DNA from: Podaxis mareebaensis
Lineage: Eukaryota; Basidiomycota; Agaricomycetes; Agaricales; Agaricaceae
Length of the DNA stretch: 52,496 nucleotides
Direction of reading: 5' to 3'
Assembly (NCBI GenBank): GCA_018524725.1
Contig: JAEUWP010000467.1
Coordinates: 1 to 52,496 of the forward strand
Shown piece by piece: positions 45,755-52,496 of the stretch. Below the pieces are notes generated by a model. That model was not told the origin of the DNA and did not search any database. It worked only from the letters and a program-made list of their open reading frames with translations. The translations under genes and the position numbers were made by a program. Every line of letters begins with the position of its first letter. Within the stretch, counting starts at the first letter, position 1.

Positions 45755-47461
45755 ATGAGCAGGATTAACGTGAATAATGGGAGGTTGCATGATCTTGTGG
45801 CCGACAAGATCAGTTCACATTGGAGCGAGCTGGACAATGCTGAAGGTTCTTTCTTTCTTTCTCTCTCTCCCTTTCATTTTGTGCCGCTGACAGCTGAGAC
45901 TTAGAGGGGACGCAAGAAGACCAAGAGGACATGGTAGAATCGGATCATGATGTTGCGGTGACCAGAGTTAGCTGTGGAATACAGACAGAGGTAACTTCAC
46001 CTGCTGTACGTACTATCATTGTTCGCACAAGGCATCTTCTGATCCTGTAAACAAGCATTGCCCTTGCTGCGCGAATCGTCAGAAAAGGAGGATGGAAATG
46101 CATAGGCTGGGTGCTTATGACGCCGACGATGAGAGTGAAGTCTACGACGACAACGAAGACGACGACAACGAAGATGACGACAACGAAGACGACGACAATG
46201 AAGACGACGACAACGAAGACGACGACAACGAAGACAACGACAATGAAGACAACGACAACGAAGACGATGACAACGAAGACGACAAATCAGGTGATGATAC
46301 CTATAAGACGCGGAGCCGTACCAAAGGCAAGAAGCGCGGCTGTGACAAGGATTCGGTCTATACCCCTCAACGTTTTGCCCCAAGCGAAACGCAATTCAAG
46401 GTACTGGATGGAACTACTCTTCACAGCGGATGGTTTACAATGGTTTTCAGGCTGATATTCGCATGCAAATCGGTCGAATATTCAACTATCAGAAGCCTTA
46501 CGCAATCAAAACACCGCCAAGGGACCAAGTGGAATGGTTTGGAAGAACGGGGAAAGCTACAGATGGACCCGATCTTGAGACATTTCTCCTCGATTTTGAT
46601 GGTGAAACTGTATTCACTCCGTGGAACGAGCGAATGGCACTGCTTCTTGCTTATAAATATGTGCGGGGCGAGGATCCATTTACAGATGATGTTGTGAAGG
46701 TGCAACAGGCTTTCATGCAACACTTCCGAACACTTCACCGCAAGCACAAGAAAAACCGTGCCCCCGTAACAGAAGAACGAGTCTTACAAGAAGCACAAGC
46801 CCAGCGACAGGACAACCAATCTGCCCGGCAGCGTAAGGTGAGCACCTCTACTTCGATAGAATAGGTCTGGTACTAATAGACCTCTAGCTCCGGGATCGTC
46901 GTGAAAATGCGGCGATGCATTATGCATCCCGTGACTCGAAAATGCGTGAATTTGCAGATCTTTGGAAACGTATGCCTAAGGATGTCTGCAGTGGCGATGA
47001 AGCCGTTATCTACCCTAATGGAGTGGTTCGGTTTGAAGTAGTAACTCCGGGATGGCGTAACCGTCAAACGGGGAAATGGTTCCAGACTTGGGATCATTTA
47101 GCCATGTCCTTGCGCTATGGAGCTGATGGGAAGCCGAAGGGTCTGGGCAGGTTTCCTCATGTCCGTGTCAACCCAATATCTGGGCGTAACGATCCACATG
47201 CCAAGGCACCTCCAAGGCTTCCGAGAAACTTTTACGACGATGATTGGTATCAGTCTTTGGATAAATTTGAGCAAAAGAAACTCGAGGCGCAAGAGGTTAT
47301 GGATCTTGCCTTTCCAAGGAGCATAATTCGGTGTGTCATTACGCTTTTCGACTACCTCCGGTTCTGAAACCTCCCTCAGTGTTGCAGAACGTTATGAACA
47401 CATCAAAATGTGCCACGACCGGCCATTGCCACCCGATCATCCAACCCTGACTCCACTGTGA
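45755..47461 (+). CDS. 485-aa protein with acidic NEDDD repeat, transposase-linked
   Basis: Six exons (45755-45845, 45905-45990, 46032-46400, 46451-46837, 46888-47330, 47380-47461) splice in frame. MSRINVNNGRLHDLVADKIS starts it. A Cys cluster HCPCCANRQKRR follows (about residue 68), then a run of about nine N-E-D-D-D units and a basic stretch (KTRSRTKGKKRG). The helical middle is MQIGRIFNYQKPYAIKTPPR, FDGETVFTPWNERMALLLAY and HFRTLHRKHKKNRAPVTEER. The C-terminal part reads RDSKMREFADLWKRMPKDVC, PGWRNRQTGKWFQTWDHLAM and GLGRFPHVRVNPISGRNDPH, ending DHPTLTPL-stop. I know this style from Agaricomycete genes that travel with Plavaka-like transposases, but without a function. It ends 104 bp before the transposase ATG, fitting a shared element. 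Confidence 0.72.
46145..46284 (+). repeat. 15-bp coding microsatellite (NEDDD)n
   Basis: About nine copies of a 15-nt unit (GACGACGACAACGAA and variants) encode Asn-Glu-Asp-Asp-Asp repeats inside exon 3. All copies stay in frame. The minus strand shows a spurious Cys/Arg-rich ORF here. Confidence 0.9.
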
Positions 47462-47565
47462 ACCATTCCACTTTATCAACACATGGACATGCGTAGTCAC
47501 GGAGAATGTATCATATATACTTCTGTGTATGCCTCAACATCTTTCCCCGTTTCCATTGTTATCCA

Positions 47566-50500
47566 ATGTCAGAAATATCCACACCTGTACTCCCCGAATC
47601 CACCAGACGCTTCCTGCTACAATGGATTGAGGAAACAGAACAGCGCCTATCACGGCGCAATGCTGGTTCACTGTTCGCAACTTCCTCTTTCAGATTCTTG
47701 GACCCGCCTGCAAGCCACTCCTTGATGGACTCTTTTATTTCACCTGATGTTCTCCTACTCGACGCCAGATCACCGAATAATACTTTGGTGCTAAGCCACG
47801 AAAACTGGTTGAAGGAGCACGAAGAAGTCGCATCTTCCTACGTGGCCAAATATGCCAATCAGAGTGAACTCGCACCGCGATTGAATTCACTTCTGTCCAG
47901 TCTACGGACAGATATCAGCCGCGTTGATGATATGAAACGCAAGGAATGGCAGCGGCAGAAGGTGCTCATGGAGGAGAAAAACCAAGTTGACCCGGGTAAG
48001 CTGATGATATTTTATTAGTTGGTTCCACCCTAATGCATACGTTCTGAAGGAATATACATGACATCCCCGTTTGCTACCATGGAACCATCAGCTGTTATCA
48101 TTTATATTGTCCTCCTCTGCCTCTACCTGATTTCTGGTGTCTCGCAAGATCACTGTTCCTTCTATCTCACCGCACTCTCCCTTCAATGCAATCTTCCCCC
48201 CGAAGCATCCGAGGAACGTGCCCCTTTACCAGCCCTCGTCACACTCCCGACAACAATTGAAACGCTACTTCTCCGTTCGAAAATTAAGCCCAAATCAAAA
48301 TCCTATGTATGTTGTCCACGTTGTTTTTGCCTTTATGATCCGGATGGACCTTGCCCGGACACTTGCGACTTTACCGAATTGCCTGGTGGAAGCGAGTGTG
48401 GGATGCAGTTGCGGATGAAGAGCGGTTTGCCATTGCGCGAGTATGTCACCCATGATTTCAAAGATTGGCTAGCAAGGTTGTACGCGCGTCCCGGGATGGA
48501 GGACCTTCTCGATCGCGGGTTTATGATGTCGTCAAAGCCAGGGACCATGGAAGATATATGGGATGCACCCGTCCTTAGAGAATTTCGTGGGCCAGATGGT
48601 GATATATTCCTGCGTGACAAAGGGACTGAAGGCCGCTTGATTTTCAGTATCAACATGGATGGCTTTAATCCCTATGGGAACAAGCAGTCAGGAAAGCAGG
48701 TCAGCGTTGGCGCAATTTACATGACCTGTCTCAATCTTCCTCGTGACATCCGAAACCGCCCCGAGAATGTGTTTCTTTTTGGTGTCATCCCTGGGCCCAA
48801 AGAACCTTCGGTCACACAAATTAATCATCTCCTCGTTCCACTTGTTGACCTCCTTTTGGAGCTTTGGGATATTGGTATTTACCTTCGACGAACGCCGCGA
48901 TATTCTTCAGGCCGGAGAGTTACTGGTGCCGTGATACCACTGGTCTGTGACCTGATTGCTTCCAAGAAGATGGCTGGGTTCGGAAGTGCACGGTCCAAGA
49001 ACTTTTGTTCACACTGTTATCTGAATCTTGACAACATCGCAAACCTTGATTTTCGATCTTGGAAACGCCGTACGCAATGTCTACATCGTGAGATGGCAGA
49101 GGCATGGAGAACAGCGAAGACAAAGGATGAGCAGGAGGAGATCTTCAACCAGCATGGATTGCGATGGTCGGAACTTCTGCGATTGCCGTATTGGGACCCA
49201 ACTTCCTACGTTGTCATTGACTCGATGCACTGCTTCTACCTGGGCCTGTTCCATCGTCATGCGATCAACATCTGGGGGATGGACGTAGGCATGGAGGATG
49301 GGGAGGGAGCAACATACCAGAGGCTCAGTGAGGCTCCTACTGGCTGGGAACTCCACAAAGCTTTGACAGCCTTCTCGGATGGCGACTTCAACAAATTCAA
49401 CAATTTCCGTTGGCATGTTGTGGCCCACATATGCGCATTATTCGGTCTTCACTTTGGTGGAACCAAATCGACCTTGATATCAAATCTCCGCACAGTGAGT
49501 CCTACCAACCTTGCCGGTTCTCGCACCACTCGCTGAAACTGCCCAGTATAGAGCTTCGCTTCCTCCTGAGCATGAAGCTTTACATTACCAATCGAAGAAT
49601 GAAGAACTGCGGGACAAAGAATCAGAATCAACCAAAGTGCACACTTCGCCTTCACATGTAAGTTCGGTGGTGATTTTTCTCATTCCTGTTGCTGAGAGAC
49701 CATAGGCGCCAATGACTGCCACCTCTGACAATCAGGTGCCAGGGGATCATCCTTCCGCTGCTTCATTGAAGACCAAACAACATCTGACAGACGAGGACAT
49801 CACATTCTGGTGGTTACGCGCACCGAAATCGAAGTGGTCAAGCTTCACTGTGGACAATTTGAAGAGAGTCCTTCAGCTCAAGAACCCATCTGCTATTATT
49901 GAGGCGGGGACAAAGGCCTCATTGATCCGAAAAATACAAGATTCGGTAAGTGTTCTGAAATCTGTTCCTACTCAACTATGACTAACTGCTCACCAGCGGA
50001 AAAGAGAAGGCATTATTGACGAATCCGAAACAGTGAAAGATCCCGAAATGAGGAGGCAGTCGAGGAAGCATGGAACAGTCTCACAAACATCGGCTATTCC
50101 CCAAGAGGGGAGTCTGGTCTGGACGGCTTTGACAACTGACCCAACCCAGCATGAGTTTCGGGTGATGTCTGAACTTGTCCCGGTTGAGAAACCTCAACCG
50201 TCCAAAGTGCGTTCCACTTCCAGCATTGCTACAACCTGCTGACATATGATCTCAGCCAGACCGAAATGTCAATACACCTCCTAAGGCTCGCAAGTGGCCA
50301 AAGACTTGCGTGCTTGGGCGTCAGACGATACCCGAAATCCGGAAAGACATGTCACGTCTATCACTTCCGTTATGGGTCTCCAAAGGTCCAGCGCACCCTG
50401 GTCAGGCCAAAGGAGGGAAACTGCATGCAGATCAGTGGCGATCATTCTTCACGATCAATCTCCCTATCACTCTTACTCGCTTATGGGGCACTGAACCACA

Positions 50501-51612
50501 GAACAGTCGGAAAGCGAGAATGCTGGAGAATTTTCTATATTTGGTCAGTGCAGTGAAGGTGGCATCCAAGCGCACCATTACAGAAGAAGATATCTCGTTG
50601 TATGAGGCTCATATGCACAAGTATCTCACGTCATTGTGGGAACTATATCCAGGTCTTGAACTTACGCCCTATCAACATATTGCCCTTCATTTTGGTGAGT
50701 ATTTGCGCCGATTCGGTCCTACACATGGATGGAGATGTTTCGCATTTGAGAGGTACAATTACCTCCTCCAACAATCATCTACCAATCAACTTTTTGGTAC
50801 GCCACGATTTGTCCCATTGGACGGGAAGAGCTCATATCCTATTTATCAGGTCAAATGGAAAAAACTATGTTTCAGAAGTTTTGCATGCTGCAAAATTTGC
50901 GTGCACTGTTCAATGTACACCAACTCCCAAAACAATTTCATCCTCTCATTGACGCATATGGCCACTCTTTCAACCATGACATTCGAGGAACCCTCATGAG
51001 TGAGGACCTAGTTGACCGTAATGCCGATGAAGACTGCACGTTTCGAGAGACCGTCACACTTCCAAAGGATATTTACCACCTCTTGGAGAAGTGGGTGAAA
51101 GCAGACAGTATCCGAACAACAATCCGACTTGATTCAAAAGCCCTTCTCCGACGAGCTATCTTCGGTGACGTTATGTACAAGATTGTGAAGTGCTCAGCTC
51201 CGGATAGTCAAGTAATGTTCCGCACAGATGATGGTGACAGAAACCCATGGGGTGTTGGCTCTGTTACCCATATTTTCGATCAGAGGCGCGAGACAGTTGA
51301 AGCGGGATGGATTTCTGAAACATTTTTCGTTGTATCTCCTTATCGGCCTGTGACACTAGATGACAACTGCCATCAGTGGGTGTTTCGACAAAGCAAGCAG
51401 TTTTCATTTGTCCCTGGTCAACTTTTTCGCAAGGAAGTGATGCAGCCAAGGGTGTTATGCCTCAACCAAATCCTTGGGCATTTTGGTTGCGCGCTGACAG
51501 ATTACGAGGATGGCTCGGAACACGAAATCTTTCAAGCGATTCCACTGCAGAAGGTAAAGTTGTCCTATCTGTTCTTCGTTGGAGTTGCATGTTAATACCT
51601 TGTTCTTAGTGA
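47566..51612 (+). CDS. Plavaka/CACTA-like (Tnp2-type) transposase
   Basis: This is the DDE-type transposase expected to cut and paste the element. Exons 47566-47995, 48092-49494, 49547-49657, 49706-49945, 49997-50206, 50256-50796 and 50850-51553, plus the stop, splice in frame to about 1213 aa. Landmarks: MSEISTPVLPESTRRFLLQW; the zinc-ribbon-like VCCPRCFCLYDPDGPCPDTC at about residue 216; NMDGFNPYGNKQSGKQVSVG; IPGPKEPSVTQINHLLVPLV; and FCSHCYLN. Further on are YVVIDSMHCFYLGLFH (the Asp of DG-FNP and of DSMH are likely catalytic), a SAP-like DNA-binding segment (SSFTVDNLKRVLQLKNPSAI) and ADQWRSFFTINLPITLTRLW. The last is YQHIALHFGEYLRRFGPTHG. The final exon seems to hold only the TGA (51610-51612) after a GTAAAG intron; if that intron is retained the protein ends at 51595 with twelve more residues. 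No break is seen. Confidence 0.88.
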
Positions 51613-51811
51613 GGAATATTCACGTTTCATTAACACATATTCCGTATAATGTTTTAAGTCATGTAGTTAGTTACCAGTTGTATGTTCGCGACGTATTCAC
51701 ATACTACAGGCTACAGGCAGAAAGGCAGAAATACATGAGAATCATTCGTGCGCCATCACATGGGTGCGATGGCCATTTTGAGAATGCATGAGAAACGGAG
51801 AATAAATGGAC

Positions 51812-52241
51812 TTTACACCTTCCCCATGTCGCCCCCTCGTCAGTACGATCAGATTGTGCATCCTTTGCCATCTGTACGTGTTGTGGGATGTGGAAGAGCC
51901 ATCCTGGTCCTTCTGCCCGCCATGGAATGATCCACTCAGGACTTTTCATGTTTCCCGCTAAGCGAGGTTTTGAGCCGACTCTTGTCGCCTGCGATGAACC
52001 TCCTGCCACCGTTCGCCTCCTGCATCTCCACAAGTGACAGTTGTGAAGCAGGGTGATCTCACTAGCTCTCTGAACAGATTGCGCCGCATTGGACGCCTTA
52101 TCCCCCATATTATGCTCTTTCGGCACTTGACCCCTGACATGAAGAGCCATATTGTCCTTTCTCTTCTCCATGGAATGAGCCACACTGGCCTTTCTTTCCC
52201 CTATGAAATGAGCCATACTGGCCTTTCCGTGCTCTCCTTTT
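51812..52241 (-). repeat. Right arm, inverted relative to the left arm
   Basis: This is the reverse complement counterpart of 32993-33412. It begins TTACACCTTCCCC and ends CTCCTTTT on the plus strand. Recurrent units include AATGAGCCACACTGGCCTTT and ATGAGCCATACTGGCCTTTC near 52170-52230 and GGAAGAGCCATCCTGGTCCT near 51892. Open frames on both strands here are by-products of the repeats. Confidence 0.75.
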
Positions 52242-52496
52242 GGGTCTTCCTTCCTCGAAGTGCACGGAGAATGGTCCTAAGCCGCAATTGTACCTGTCGC
52301 CACTATCGTTCTCGTGTTCGTGTGGGTCCGCTGTTTCTAGTGTCGAGACCTTGGTGAAGCATATTGGGGACTTTCTGAGTTCGAGGACTTTGTGAGTATA
52401 CACTACCAATTGTTGTTCGATCATAATCATTGAAGGAGTTGATGTGTAATGCAGCCAATATAGACGCCCGGTGGAAGTCGTGTACAGTGTTTTTCA
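52242..52496. other. Right flank to the window end
   Basis: 255 bp with no gene. The element's right terminus may be here or beyond the window. No match to sequence left of 32993 was recognised that would define a terminal inverted repeat. Confidence 0.35.

Larger units (their letters stand above)
32993..52241 (+). mobile_element. Putative cargo-carrying Plavaka-type DNA transposon
   Basis: Two arms of about 420-430 bp in opposite orientation enclose ten genes. The last gene is an intact-looking Plavaka-type transposase reading toward the right arm. The arms carry repeated short units like the subterminal repeats bound by CACTA-like transposases. Six genes from 39.2 kb to the transposase are co-oriented and closely spaced; four more (two minus, two plus) fill the left part. 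The outer termini and target-site duplication were not found and may lie somewhat outside these limits, on the right possibly beyond 52496. It could also be two nested elements, because a single arm-like motif occurs at 42183. The mobile nature is well supported by the transposase; the exact extent is inference. Confidence 0.6.

Noticed and set aside
45997..46383. Cys/Arg-rich minus-strand ORF
   Set aside because: It is only the complement of the (NEDDD)n coding repeat; the plus-strand gene splices correctly through it.
33413..51811. TET/JBP oxygenase cargo as known from KDZ elements
   Set aside because: None of the spliced cargo proteins shows the HxD...H iron-binding pattern or related blocks.
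1..52496. CRISPR arrays, bacterial operons, ribosome binding sites
   Set aside because: The window is eukaryotic with spliceosomal introns; no regular repeat-spacer array is present.

Overview
The window looks like a piece of a mushroom-forming basidiomycete (Agaricomycetes) genome. Nearly every gene is split by GT-AG introns of about 45-60 nt. It encodes a basidiomycete-type laccase, a secreted GH76 mannanase and a Plavaka-type (Tnp2/CACTA-like) transposase of the sort common in Agaricomycetes. All gene models were spliced by eye from reading frame, splice sites and family motifs; no search was run.

Layout, 0-32.5 kb (host part): a PEP-mutase/isocitrate-lyase-family enzyme (+), a seven-helix rhodopsin-like membrane protein (-), a GH76 alpha-1,6-mannanase (-), an Ist2/anoctamin membrane protein (-), a small secreted cysteine protein (-), a short protein made only of a Bud6/AIP3 N-terminal-like domain (+), a complete 13-exon laccase (+), a pirin (+) and an EngB-type GTPase with a 13-nt micro-exon (-). 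Then come about 6 kb of gene-poor DNA with an AT-rich island and degenerate repeats, one unrecognised gene (-), and a decayed 5-oxoprolinase pseudogene (-).

Layout, 33-52.3 kb: two arms of about 420-430 bp, related to each other and in opposite orientation (32993-33412 and 51812-52241), enclose ten genes that mostly splice into open frames. The last is an intact-looking Plavaka-type transposase of about 1213 aa. The others are a 261-aa unknown (-), a 163-aa unknown (+), a SUN-domain protein (-), a WD40 protein (+), a 706-aa Agaricomycete orphan family (+), a 102-aa unknown (+), a coiled-coil protein with a C-terminal membrane anchor (+), a 311-aa low-complexity protein (+) and a 485-aa protein with an acidic repeat (+). 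I read this as a large cargo-carrying DNA transposon of about 19 kb or more. The true termini and target-site duplications were not found, and the right end may lie outside the window.

The most unusual point is that this putative element carries both a SUN-domain protein and a tail-anchored coiled-coil protein shaped like a KASH partner, that is, both halves of what could be a nuclear-envelope (LINC-like) bridge. The pairing is inferred from topology and has not been shown.
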